From contig CM043961.1 in NCBI GenBank assembly GCA_014529385.2, forward strand, positions 13,838,978-13,902,977: DNA of 64,000 nucleotides. The letters are read 5' to 3'. The notes below the pieces were generated by a model. It was given only the letters and a program-made list of their open reading frames with translations. It was not told the DNA's origin and made no database searches. Shown here piece after piece: positions 23,098-33,920 of the stretch. The translations under genes and the position numbers were made by a program. Origin of the DNA: Adiantum capillus-veneris (Eukaryota > Streptophyta > Polypodiopsida > Polypodiales > Pteridaceae). Positions within the stretch are counted from its first letter, which is position 1, and the number at the start of each line of letters is the position of its first letter.

Positions 23098-25230
23098 TTA
23101 TTGGCATTCGCCGTCGAGGTTTCCTGCTTTCTTTGCAAGTAACATCTGTAACTCTACTGCTCTTTGTTTGATTGTCTTTTTTGCAAAAGGCAATTGCTTT
23201 GCCGACACTGTTGATGGAGTCGTAGCTGTTTCTAAGGGCAAAATTGGCTGGTCTGTAATGATTATGGGCCGTATGGCCATTGCGTTCCATTTGTATTTTG
23301 TTGCTGCCGGTTTTTGTAGATGGTTTGGCACTTTCTCGTTTGCCACTGGTTTGTCTTTTATTGGCATCCACATATGTCGGTTTTCCTTTTTGAATTGTAG
23401 CTGTCTGCTTTCCGTTGTTGCTTGTACTGAAGGGAGTTCCTTTTGCTTTTGCTTTGGTATCCAAATGTGAGTGACATTTGGGTTATGGATAAGCATGTTC
23501 TTTGGGATCCATATCTGTTTTATGCCCCTGGTTTGTGGTTGAACCATCTGCTTTGTTGGAATCCTTTTGTTGCATTGTTGTTTGTCTGCCATGTTATTTC
23601 TATCCTTCCGCATCCATACTTGTTTTTCTTGTTTTGGTAGCCTAGATTTTTGCATTGCGGACGTTGACTTCATGTGTCTGTAAGTAGTATGGTTGGCCTT
23701 TACCTGATTTTTGGTCTCGGGTATCATGTTGTTCTTTGATGGCATTTGTGCTTTTGGCTTTGTTTCCAGTGATTGCATGGCTTGCAATTGAGCATGCTGG
23801 TATTGCTGAGCAAAAGCTATCACCTGTTGTTCATGTTCATGTAGAATTTTGACTGCCTTTGCTTTCCAATCTATCTGCACATTGTACTCTTTTTTCCAAG
23901 GTTGCCCCAGCATCATTTGGTGTTGTGTGCTTTCATCTGTCACGACATAGAATTTGTGTGGGTAAATATATTGATGTATCTGTACATGCAATATAGTCCA
24001 TCCCAATGTTTTTAACGGGTGTGATGTGCTACTTTCCAGCACTTGAGGAGTAGGATGAAGTTGACCTGTGACTTTGAGATGTTGGTATAATCCGTAAGAG
24101 ATCAAATTTGCTTGAGCTCTCGAATCAGGCAAGGCTGTTGATTCAACTTGATTGCTGCCCACTTTGACCGCAATTATTGGCTCCACTGTTTCCTCCTCCA
24201 ACTTCGTTAGTCGAATGGCATTGATTCGCAATGGTTGTCCACTTTGTTGTTGTTGTCGCGGAAGCCGTCCTTTTGCAATGCGTTCTTGTGCTTCGGCTTG
24301 AGCTTCCTCCCGTACTCTCTGTTTTTCCTTCATTCTTTTTTTTCCTTGATGAATTTGTTGGAGCATCTCCTGTGTGAGTGGTAGATGATACCTCCTCAGT
24401 CGACATCCACTAATACAGTTTGGCATTTCTTCACCTACTAATGTAGCAGGCTTGACAGCTCCACTTTGTGATAGATCATTGATCACAAATGGTCCCATCC
24501 CTCGCTTTTTAAGTTTCTTGGCATGTTGCTTCAAGGTATAAACAAGTACGTAATCACCTGTTTTGAACTCTTTGGTACGTACATGTTTATCAAAAAATTC
24601 TTTTTGTCTTCTCGTTTTAGCATAGATTGAAGCGACAGCTCGTAAGCGGAGTTCATCTAGCTTTTCAAGATCATCAATTCTTGCAGAGAGCTCATGCCCT
24701 GTCCATTCCAAGCTTTTTGCTACTTGTAGAGTTGGAATTAAAAATTCTATGGGTAGTATAGCATTTAGGCCAAACACCATGTTGTATGGTGTTGTTCCTA
24801 TCGATGTTTTATAAGCTACCCTGTATGCCCATAGTGTTGTGTGTAGCTGTTGATCCCAATCTGTTCTTGATTCTGACACTATTTTAGTGAGAACAGTGCA
24901 TAGTGTTTTATTAGTGGCCTTAGCTTGCCCATTGGCCTGTGGATGGTATGGTGCGGATTTCCTATGTATGACCATGAATTCCTCTAGCATATATTCAATG
25001 ACTTCATTGATAAAATGTGTTCCACGGTCACTGACAATTTCTATTGGTAACCCGTAACATACATACATTCTCATACAAAAATTGTGCCGTGGTGCGTGCA
25101 TCAGCTTTTTGTGTTGCTTTGGCTTCGACCCATTTTGTGAGATAGTCCGTAGCCACACTGATATATTGGGTATGTGTGCGATATGCAGGGGGTGATATAG
25201 GTTCGATGAAATCAATGCCCCATTTTGCAA
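23098..25230 (-). pseudogene. M1 integrase continuing in one frame into a retropepsin-like domain and W-x-P-K tail
   Basis: One open stretch of 710 codons. Residues ~55-130 are integrase core (YGLPIEIVSDRGTHF, APYHPQANGQAKATNKT). Residues ~130-290 are the integrase C-terminus (WAYRVAYKTSIGTTPYNMVF, TGDYVLVYTLKQHAKKL, a GPF block). A Gln/Arg-rich linker follows at ~290-325. Residues ~330-470 are retropepsin-like (VKVGSNQVESTALP, QANLISYGLYQHL, MMLGQPWKKEYNVQIDW). The tail, ~500-710, carries four spaced motifs: QVWMRKDR, KQIWIPKN, THIWIPKQ and HMWMPIKD. A protease after integrase is unusual for gypsy pol, where it normally precedes reverse transcriptase. M2 repeats the order at 58,584-60,281. 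Confidence 0.8.
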
Positions 25231-25283
25231 ATGCTCTTGCTCATCATTGGCCGTAATGGCATCTCATCTCTTTGTACTGGCAC

Positions 25284-25810
25284 CTAGGTGCGTTGACATG
25301 CGTCACAACGCTTTACAAACTCTTTAGCATCCACGTGCAATGTAAGCCACCAAATTCCTGCGGTTAAGACAATTTTTTCCATCTTATCGCCCGAAAAATG
25401 GCCTCCACTTATTCCGCTACGTGCATGTTCTAGAATCAGCAGGTATTTGCTTTCACTTGCACAGATTCTAAGTTGATTGTCCTTTCCTCGCTTATACAGT
25501 TGGTTCCCAATTAACTGAAAGTCACGAGCTTCCAGCTCTATAGATTTTTCCCGTGCTCTTGTGATGTTCTCAGGGAACGTCTTGGTGGTCAAGAAGTCAA
25601 TGATATATTAACTCCATGCAGGTGCTATGTTTACCTGAAACAAAGTTGCGTGATCCACTGGTCGTTTGGCACTACATATAGTACAATTGATAACATAAGA
25701 ATGCGTGTCCGCATACATAGTTGGCCAATAAACCCCTAACTGTTTTAGTCTCTAGTGTGTCTTCACTGTTGAACAATGAAATGCACAATCTTGGACATGT
25801 GCCTCTTCAA
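25284..25810 (-). pseudogene. M1 tandem H2C2 zinc-binding modules
   Basis: Two integrase-type N-terminal zinc modules in a row. The first, at about 25,640-25,810, reads EEAHVQDCAFHCSTVKTH, GVYWPTMYADTHSY and NCTICSAK. The second, at about 25,290-25,460, reads LEHARSGISGGHFSGDKM and FVKRCDACQRT. A linker of about 60 residues containing LYKRGKDNQLRICASE separates them; this resembles the segment that normally precedes a single module, so the whole unit looks duplicated. M2 has both (60,780-61,340). Confidence 0.72.
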
Positions 25811-25829
25811 GGTAGCTCTCTAATTCTTT

Positions 25830-27629
25830 CGGATTTATATATAATCGTAATATTAGGTCCGATCCAAAATGATATAGCCGTTCTGCTACCAACTGGAAGT
25901 CTTTTGTTTGTCGAATTATTTGATGTTTGGATCTGCATTCTGTATTATCAAACCCACTTTCAAAGGAAAGAACGCTAACAATTTCCTGAGACCATTTGGG
26001 TACCATTTCAATGTTGAAAAGATAAGCATCTGGTATGTCATCATCTACTCCTTCAGGAGCTTCCCCGTTGTGTATCCGTGAAAGATGATCCGCTCGTAGA
26101 TGGGTTTTACCCTTTTTGACCACCACTGTGAAGTCAAATTCTAGCAATATAATAAACCAACATACGATTCTCCCTGTATTGCAAGGTTTATTTACTAGGT
26201 ACAAAAGAGCTTGATGATATGTGAAGAACATAAATTTGTGTGCAAGCAAATAATGTCGAAATTTCTTTATAGCATAAATCATTCCTAACCCTTCCCGCTT
26301 GGTGGTTGTGTAGTTCTTTTCCGCACTGTTTAACTGTCGGCTCGCATAGCAAACCGGAAAATCCATTGTTCCGTCTCCAGGTTGAGCTAGAATACTTCCA
26401 ATGGCATATGCTGAAGCATCAATGTGCACATGGAATATCTTTTCCCAATCTAGTGCCTTTAGTACAGGTGCTGATCTAAGGTTTTCCTTCAGCTTTTGGA
26501 ATGAAGTTTCACACTCCTCGGTCCACTCAAAATTGACTAGCAAATGATATAGAGGTTGTGCGATAACCGCATACATGTATATGAATCTTCGATAATATCC
26601 GTAGTGTCCCATGAAGGATTGCACTTGTTTCGCATTAGTAGGCCTGGGTAGGTCTACGATGACTTTGACTATGTCTAGGTCTGTGGTTATGCCATTTCTT
26701 GAGACAATGTGTCCTAAAATTTGGCCTTGCTTAACCATAAATACACACTTTTCCGGGTTAAGACATATTCGATATGTCCTGCACTTTTCAAAGACCTTTT
26801 GCAAATGGTCAATATGTTCCTCTCGTAGAAGAGAGTGTACACACAGGTCATCCATGTAAATTTTTAAGAATATTCTTAGGTATTCCTTGAATGCGTGAGT
26901 CATTTACCTTTGGAAAGTGGCTGGTGCATTAGTTAAGCCAAATGGCATAACTCGATACGCATAAATCCCCCATTCTGTGGCAAACGTTGTTTTGTGTTGA
27001 TCCTCCCTTGCTATTGCCAGTTGGTTGTATCCTGAAAACCCATCCAGAAAGGAATAAGACCGTTTCCCGGCCACTCGCTCAAGTACATGTTCTGTGATTG
27101 GCAAGGGATAATTATCCCTTATGGTTGCTGCATTCACCTTCTTGAGGTTGACACACACTCACAATTTTCCATTCTTTTTGGGAACTACCACAATGGGTGA
27201 CACCCAATATGTATGTTCAATCTCATAGATGAATTCAACTTCCATTAGTTTATCAATCTCTTCTTTGATTCGTTTAGAAAATGTGTCATTATATGTATAA
27301 GGACGTTGTTTGCTAGGTTTTGCATCCGATTTCAAAGGAATTGTATGTTGGCATATAAATGGATCCACTCCTTTGAGGTCTTTATAGGACCAAGCGAACA
27401 CATCTTTATACTTCTTGAGAAGTTGTGTTACCTGTTCTTCCTCCCTAGGCTTTAAATCGTTAGCTATATAGACCGGCTGAGGCTTTTCACTTGGTTCTGC
27501 GAGGTCTATCTTTTTTGCATTTTCAGGCCCATCGTAAGATTCTTGGTTGGTTCTTTCCCTGACTGGTGGTGTCATGATGATTTTTCTGTCCTGGATAGTA
27601 AATTTCCAATAGTGTGATGGTACGTTCAT
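25830..27629 (-). pseudogene. M1 reverse transcriptase and RNase H
   Basis: Upstream lead: YKDVFAWSYKDLKGVD and QHTIPLKSDAKPSKQRPY. Reverse transcriptase: VSPIVVVPKKNGK, VNAATIRDNYPLP, FLDGFSGYNQLAIAREDQHK, GIYAYRVMPFGLTNAPATFQ, then IYMDDLCVHSLL and NPEKCVFMVKQGQILGHIVS. RNase H: HVHIDASAYAIGSILAQPGD, PVCYASRQLNSAEKNYTTTK, EGLGMIYAIKKFRHYLL, ending THLRADHLSRI. No archaeal-type RNase H follows. No protease was found between the copy's end and the reverse transcriptase. Broken. Confidence 0.9.
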
Positions 27630-27837
27630 GTTCCCCTTTTCTGACTCCCCTTTACCATCACTATCTTCTTCAGTAGTCCATATCTCTCTTATAGAACGTT
27701 TCAGTTCTTGGTATTTCTGTTTACGCTCCAGTTTGGTCCACTTCTGGTCTTTTGTTGTTTCTTTTTTTGAATTTTTAGATTTTTGTGATTTTGTTTCGGT
27801 TTTAGCTTTTCGTAACTGTTTTATTTCCTCTCGCGTT

Positions 27838-28265
27838 CAGACCCGAAGCATGAATTGCTATACCTGTGGGAAGCATGGTCATTTTGCAGCCCAATGTCCA
27901 GATGCACTGGAAACAACTGCTACTGAGGCTAAGGCACCAGAGCCAGTCCCAGTCAGAGTAGTTACCAGGAGCAAAGGAGTGATCATTGAAGAGATTCCAG
28001 ACATTTCAGAAGTACCAGCCAACTCCAACAGCAGCAAGTGGGCCCAACAAAGGGAAGTTTGGAAGGCCAAGGGTAAGGAAAAGGTGGTAGATGAGTGGCA
28101 AGAGCAGCGGGAACTAGCAGCTAAAATCACAGAGGATTTAGCTAAGAAGCTGCCAGAGCAGCCAGAAAGTTCCGAGGTTAGAGTCATTCAGAAGATACCA
28201 GCCCAATCGACTGATAAAGATCAGTTAGTACCGGCCATGACAGAGACCATGCTGGCTGTGGTACA
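27838..28265 (+). pseudogene. Gag nucleocapsid fragment with CCHC zinc knuckle
   Basis: An open stretch with CYTCGKHGHFAAQCP, a standard CX2CX4HX4C knuckle, then VRVVTRSKGVIIEEIP and a charged tail. This fits the C-terminal end of a plant gypsy Gag. It starts abruptly at the edge of M1 and is on the opposite strand. It leads into a segment also found in E1, so it may come from a relative of E1 that still had gag. Fossil fragment. Confidence 0.65.
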
Positions 28266-28435
28266 TATTGGACGTATATATATTTGTTTGATTTTAAGCA
28301 TTAGGTTATGTATAGAGCATGGATGATGGCCCAAGTTTTTTTTTTTACTTCACACCACATATTATGATAAATATTGCACTCATTAGAAAGATACATTTTC
28401 AGCAACGTATAGTGTTTCTTGATCATTCCAAAATG
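28262..28435 (+). repeat. Segment shared with E1 (673-870)
   Basis: Blocks such as TTTTAAGCATT, GGATGATGGCCCA, CACACCACAT, ATAAATATTGCA, TTAGAAAGAT and ATTTTCA(G/A)CAACGTAT line up in order with E1 673-870. Identity is about three quarters by eye. Confidence 0.65.
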
Positions 28436-28488
28436 GCGCATAGAAATCTGTCTCTTTTCCGCACACCCATGATCCGAGAAGGAGCTCT

Positions 28489-28634
28489 TGCAATCTATAC
28501 GCATTAAGGTTTTCTTGTTCGACACTCTGAGGCGAGCACCAGACAGTTCCATCTTGAGCTCTACATCCTGCAATCTATTTGCATTAAGGTTTCTTGTTCG
28601 ACTCTGTGAGAGGTGCGCACCAAACAGTTTCAGC
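28489..28634. repeat. Tandem duplication, ~66 bp copies 80 bp apart
   Basis: TGCAATCTATACGCATTAAG at 28,489 and TGCAATCTATTTGCATTAAG at 28,569 both continue into GGTTT, CTTGTTCGAC, GAG and GCACCA(G/A)ACAGTT blocks. Confidence 0.8.
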
Positions 28635-29058
28635 TTTTCTATTTTGATACAAAGAAAGATCCATTTTTCACATTAGAAAAGAATCCAAGAAAATCATAGA
28701 GGAACTATCCCTTCCTTTGTATAGGAGATATACTTCTTAAGTTTTCTTTGTCTGAGGCCAACCGTTTGACGATCATTGGAAGTGTGCTTTTAAATGGGAC
28801 ACATTTAATGCAAAATCCTACAGGACACCGAGGGTTATTTCCTGTGAATCATCATGTACCAAGCAACGGTTAGTTCCATAGATTAGAGCATATTTATTAT
28901 GGCAACTGAGATTCGAGTTGTGTAAGCTTGCAAGCAATCTTGAATTCTTAACTAGGGGGATGTGGGTTTCTGATTGTCATGTACCCAAGAATTAGAGGGG
29001 CTGATGTGGGCCCCTCGCGAGTGAGCAAAGAAAAAGTAATCACTTTGAACCATGTAAA

Positions 29059-29061
29059 TGT

Positions 29062-29154
<93 letters not shown>

Positions 29155-29380
29155 AGGGAGACTGAGACCCAAATTAAACCATGAGGGAAAGCTAGGGAAG
29201 CTCCTGATAGGAGAGAGAGTGGGGGAAAAGTAGAAGGGCAAGAGCAAGTGATGAAGAGCTAGGGGTGGAGGAGGCAGTGCAATGCTAGGAACAAGTCTCA
29301 CAAAAAATCTTGAATTAGCAGTTAGATGCAAACTAAAAAGTATTTAAGCTTAAAATTAATATAACATTGCCTCTCAATCT

Positions 29381-29458
<78 letters not shown>
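29059..29458. repeat. (TG)n(GA)n and second (GA)n microsatellites
   Basis: (TG)n at 29,059-29,086 passes directly into (GA)n to about 29,148, then GGGA repeats to 29,160. A second (GA)n of about 77 bp lies at 29,382-29,458. The intervening 220 bp has no recognised feature. Confidence 0.95.
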
Positions 29459-29460
<2 letters not shown>

Positions 29461-29789
29461 TTTTTACACAAAGCAATTATCAAAAACTCCTTAGCTAGTT
29501 AGAACCTTCAACATAGTTGGGTACAACATTTAGCAAAGATATTAACATACAAAACATTAGGTACAACATACGAAACATGGCAACACTCATGTCATACAAA
29601 ACATAGCAACTGGTCGAGAGTGAACCTTTCCCTTCCCCTTTTCAATGGTCACCTTGAGCTACTTCTCGACCTTATGACCCTTCAAGCGGATAATTGAGGG
29701 CTTTTGAACCATTTCAGAACCCTTCCTTCTCCTTAGGCTTCACAAGGGGCCTCAGAACCCTTCATTTGGACCTTCTCCTTGGGCTTCAC

Positions 29790-30137
29790 AAGCGGCCTTT
29801 TCCGGCTTGCTCTTGTTTGGCTTTGCCATCCACTTAGCCCTGCCTGGCACAATAATCCCTCTACCGACAAGGGCCTGCTGTAGAGACTCCACAATAGTCA
29901 TACATACCCCACCCTGGATGCCTCTAGGTCCAAAAGCAGCTGACCAAAAAGTATCATATTGTCCACGCAAGAGTTGACCACATCTTCTAATGCGGCTCTC
30001 ACACAGATGATGCTCCTGTAGCATAAGGAGATCAATCTCTCCTCCCACAAGGCAACACTAAAGCTCCTGACGCAATCGGATTCTCTGACGCTGAAACTGG
30101 GACCCACCTAATCCTTGCACAGCATAGATCCACATTT
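29790..30137 (-). pseudogene. LINE endonuclease fragment
   Basis: Two blocks match the start of a plant LINE apurinic-type endonuclease: MWIYAVQGLGGSQFQRQRIR (about 30,078-30,137), then GGEIDLLMLQEHHLCESRIR, YDTFWSAAFGPRGIQGGVCM and GRGIIVPGRAKWM down to about 29,820. The two blocks are in different frames, with a shift and stop near 30,060. Endonuclease motifs after WM, reverse transcriptase and a poly(A) tail are absent. The frame runs on into a Lys/Glu-rich tail that does not look like LINE. This is a short decayed fragment. Confidence 0.7.
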
Positions 30138-30345
30138 GATATCCAATATTTGACATCTTCTTCACCTGTAAACACTACCCCATCATCTGAAACCAACATA
30201 TCAAACCACACCATCATTCATGCAATTAGTGTGCTCCTCAATGAGGGCACCACAATACAGAAAGAGAGAAATGGAAACACATCCAACACACAGTGAATGC
30301 TTCTCTATAGATTTGGGACTCCACATCACCCCTATCCCTAGGTAA

Positions 30346-30467
<122 letters not shown>

Positions 30468-30569
30468 TGCAAATCTCTATTTCACACGCTCACCTTCCGA
30501 GCATCCCTGGCTACACACAGTCACCCATGAAACCCAGGCACAATGATGCACACATAAGTTCTGAATTTA

Positions 30570-30572
<3 letters not shown>

Positions 30573-30645
<73 letters not shown>
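30573..30645. repeat. (CT)n microsatellite, 73 bp
   Basis: Uninterrupted CT repeat about 340 bp before the E2 left LTR. The gap 30,646-30,984 holds no recognised gene. Confidence 0.97.
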
Positions 30646-30648
<3 letters not shown>

Positions 30649-30984
30649 CAAGTGCACACAATCTGAATCCAGAGGCTACCACGGTGACCCGCACAAGATG
30701 GAAAGGAAAAGAAGATTGAGCTTAAATAATCAAGGACCACTATAGATACTGCTACATAAAAAAATACCATGGGTATAATAATGGCCGTAAAAAGCGTACA
30801 TCGTAGCCCTTCCAGTTCTAATTTTCTTCATTTCCTACAAAAATCACCTTTGAGGGCTCCTCTCTCCCATGTGTTTGCTGGTCTTCCCCATCCATTTAGC
30901 CTTGTCCATTTGTAAGACCATCTATTTCTCTACACTCCTCTAGTATTCCTGGGTGGAGTCTATTGGAAGATTGATCCGTGGTAT

Positions 30985-33373
30985 TGATAGCCGTTTTTCG
31001 GCTTTCCATAATTGCCATAGTAAGCTACCTCACCTATCAAATCACTCAAACATTTTGGTCATCCCTACCATTTCACTGTACATAGGCGTGTGTGAGTTAA
31101 GGGACTTTTCCCATATCTTCTTAAAAACCCTCAATTAGCTAGCTGGGTTAGTTGAGCCAAAAAATAAAAAAATAAAAATAAAAATTATAAGTATATTATG
31201 GCCCATTTGTGTGTAAATATTTCATTGTATATAGGGCCTAAATAAAAGGATTTTTCATAATTATTTTGGTATTTATTTAAATATTTCTACCTATGGTGTG
31301 TTATTTATGCTATGTACATTGACTCACCATTACCATATTTTTTCTTACCATTTTGCATACTCTTTATTCCATATAAAAATAATTTCATGCAAGCTTCTCT
31401 TATTTTTGGTGTAACTCCATCCCAACAAAAATCCAAAAAAAACTAGTTCTATTTATGTGTATATTTTTTCACTATTGTGATTTTTATCTTCCTACATCTA
31501 TTCTCTATTACTCTCATAAATTAGACCACAAAAAATATTCATCTTTTTATGGTAGACTTATAATGAGAGAGATTAATTTTGACCCCTTTATATTTTTTCC
31601 ATCTATATTATTTATATTTGACATGTACATATTTTTTTAGACCCCTCAATATTTGATTTTCTTAGTTGTACTATTCACTTATATCATGATCTCAACAATA
31701 TCTTCAATGATAGACCTACCAAATAAGGTCAAGGGTATGTGGCATGCATGTATGCACCATGGGGAGCTCACTCTTGGAGGTATTCAAAAGAATCATCCAA
31801 AAAAGGACCTCACAAGGACTTTGTGCAGTGGAAAAAACAGTCGGTTTTGCTGAATTTTTAAAGATCACATGCTCCCCGAATTCGAAAAGGTGATACAAAT
31901 AAAAGTTGTAGCTCGTGAGCTGAACTTTTACCTCAAATGTTTTCATATTTTTTTGAGCTAGGAATTGTGATCTATGATTTTATTGGTGGACCCCAGTTTG
32001 CCCATGCTATGCAGCCACACTCCCTCTTCCACTTTATCATTTTCCTCTTTCACACACACTTCTCCACTCATCATCCCCACCTCTCTCACCACTCCTCTCT
32101 GCACCCTACTCACCTTCTTCTCAACCTTGAAGAATAAGAGAAACCATGGTGAACTCATATCTCCTACACAAACTTCCATTCCAAAATTGACCACCTAGTC
32201 TTATTTTTCCTCTTCCATATTACCCATATCTATCAAGAAACCACAAAATTCAGCCTCTTCTCTTGAAAGACAGCACCATGTTGATTGATTACTCATATTC
32301 AATCACCTTGGCTCTCAAGGAAGGTCAAGAGTGGAGAAAAAACGTACCATCAAAGCTAGTAGACCGTCAACAAGCGTCAAAATTGACTCTACTCAAGACA
32401 CTTGGAGCATCAACATTGTAAGAAATCCATATTTTCTTACCTATTAAGAGTTTTTTCTTCCTTATTTGTATCCTATTTGGATACTTCCATTGTAAATATT
32501 CAATTCCATTTGTAAATTAATAAAAATACTAACTCTACTAATTTACTAACACTAACCTACTATGAAAAGTCCTATCACCTCCACTTCTCTCCTCTCTCTC
32601 TTCTTTATCTATCCACACCAACTTCTTGATAATTCCAAGCAAAAGAAATTAGATAAGTGCTGAAAATCTAACCCAACCATGGTTAGAGGAGTAACCCTAG
32701 CCTTCAAAATTGCTATAAAAGGAGGGTGTAGCTAGCACAAATGGGTGAGCCATAAGCAAGAGCACTATGCTATAGCTTGAGAAGCCAAGCTCAACCTCTC
32801 TAGAAAGAGCTCTTGAGTGGAAGCTCATTGTCTTATGTATATGAATGTGTTGTATTAGGGGTGATTAGCAAGGGAACTCTATGCCATTGTAAGAGAGAGT
32901 GATCATTCAATTGAGAGTAGGAAATCTATCATTTCTCCTACTAGTGTAAGCCCAACATTTGCTGAATCAAGGAGGGTGGATTTGGACTAAGCTTGGATAC
33001 TTTGTCTCTCTTCCAACGTGAATTAATAGAAAACAATGATGTGTAAGTGTCTTGGTGTTTTCTTTAAGTCCTTGATAGCTTGTCTCTGGGTGTTGTCATC
33101 AATTCAGCCATAAATTCCACATACTGTAAGAGGGCAACAACGTGGAGAGGACTCCCCTGGCCTTAAGACAGTGATTGGGGTGTATTTTCTTGTGATGTGT
33201 TGTGGTGTAATTTACTCAAGCTATATTGAACAAATACTAATCTCACTTTGATTGGTCATGACAGATTTGTAAGAAGGTATTAATGCAACAATCACCCCCT
33301 CCCCCTTCTCTCTCTTTCTTACATATATAATTGTGTTTGCTTGATCACGGCCGATACATTTCAAAGCAGCCCC

Positions 33374-33439
<66 letters not shown>

Positions 33440-33612
33440 GCGTCCTAGTTCGCATCCAAAACTAGGTGGTGCCCCAAATTTTTGTAGGATTAGGTTGCGG
33501 GTTGGTGTGTGTGTTGTTGTTTTTTTCCAACCCCAACCCAATTGAGCAGCACGGGAGCCTAGAAGGGTGCTTAGAGGCCACTCTTCTTGTTGCCCCGCCC
33601 CGGACCGCCTCA
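30985..33612 (+). repeat. E2 left LTR (2,628 bp)
   Basis: Starts TGATAGCC and ends CGCCTCA just before the primer site. It contains the TATA box at 32,714 and a (CT)n tract at 33,376-33,437 (62 bp) in the region after the promoter. It matches 36,158-38,815 along its whole length. Confidence 0.92.
32714..32720 (+). promoter_or_regulatory. TATA box in E2 left LTR
   Basis: TATAAAA followed by GGAGGGTGTAGC, conserved in the right LTR at 37,887. About 1.73 kb from the LTR start, giving a long U3. Confidence 0.6.
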
Positions 33613-33615
33613 AAT

Positions 33616-33635
33616 TGGTGTCCCCACTGAGGAAC
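33616..33635 (+). promoter_or_regulatory. E2 primer-binding site
   Basis: TGGTGTCCCCACTGAGGAAC lies three bases after the LTR end. It aligns with the E1 primer site at 431. The priming tRNA was not identified. Confidence 0.65.
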
Positions 33636-33920
33636 TGACTTTGTGCTTATTGTTGTTGTATTGCATGAATGCTTGAATTTAGGATAATCAAGAAGATTAT
33701 ATGAATCATGGAAACTTGTATGAGTGAGTTTAATTTCAATGCAACAAAAATTGATCGAGAATATGGCTTGGATTAGCATAACATAAGAAAGGAAAAAAAC
33801 ATTTTCACATAAGAATATAGAATTCATGAGACCTTTCAAAACTTTGTGTAGTTAGTTGATGTCATGAGAGAAAATGATTGTTAGGAACTAATCTTTGTGT
33901 GGTTCTAGCATTGAGAGACT

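Larger units (their letters stand above)
15854..27836 (-). mobile_element. M1: long Ty3/gypsy element with extra 3' ORF, upstream part absent
   Basis: Read on the - strand, the order is reverse transcriptase, RNase H, two H2C2 modules, integrase, retropepsin-like domain, 2.8 kb spacer with tandem palindromic units, large 3' ORF, polypurine tract, LTR. The copy ends at 27,836, where its match to M2 (at about 63,315) stops and a + strand gag fragment begins. No left partner LTR or gag is present. M2 (51,447-64,000) has the same order throughout, which makes the architecture credible. Clade is uncertain: gypsy, possibly near Athila/Tat because of the 3' ORF, but no archaeal RNase H was seen. Broken, with roughly ten breaks. 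Confidence 0.85.

Noticed and set aside
27628-28326. One continuous + strand open frame crossing the M1/gag-fragment junction
   Set aside because: The left third is antisense to M1; only the part from 27,838 has Gag motifs. The continuity is chance.
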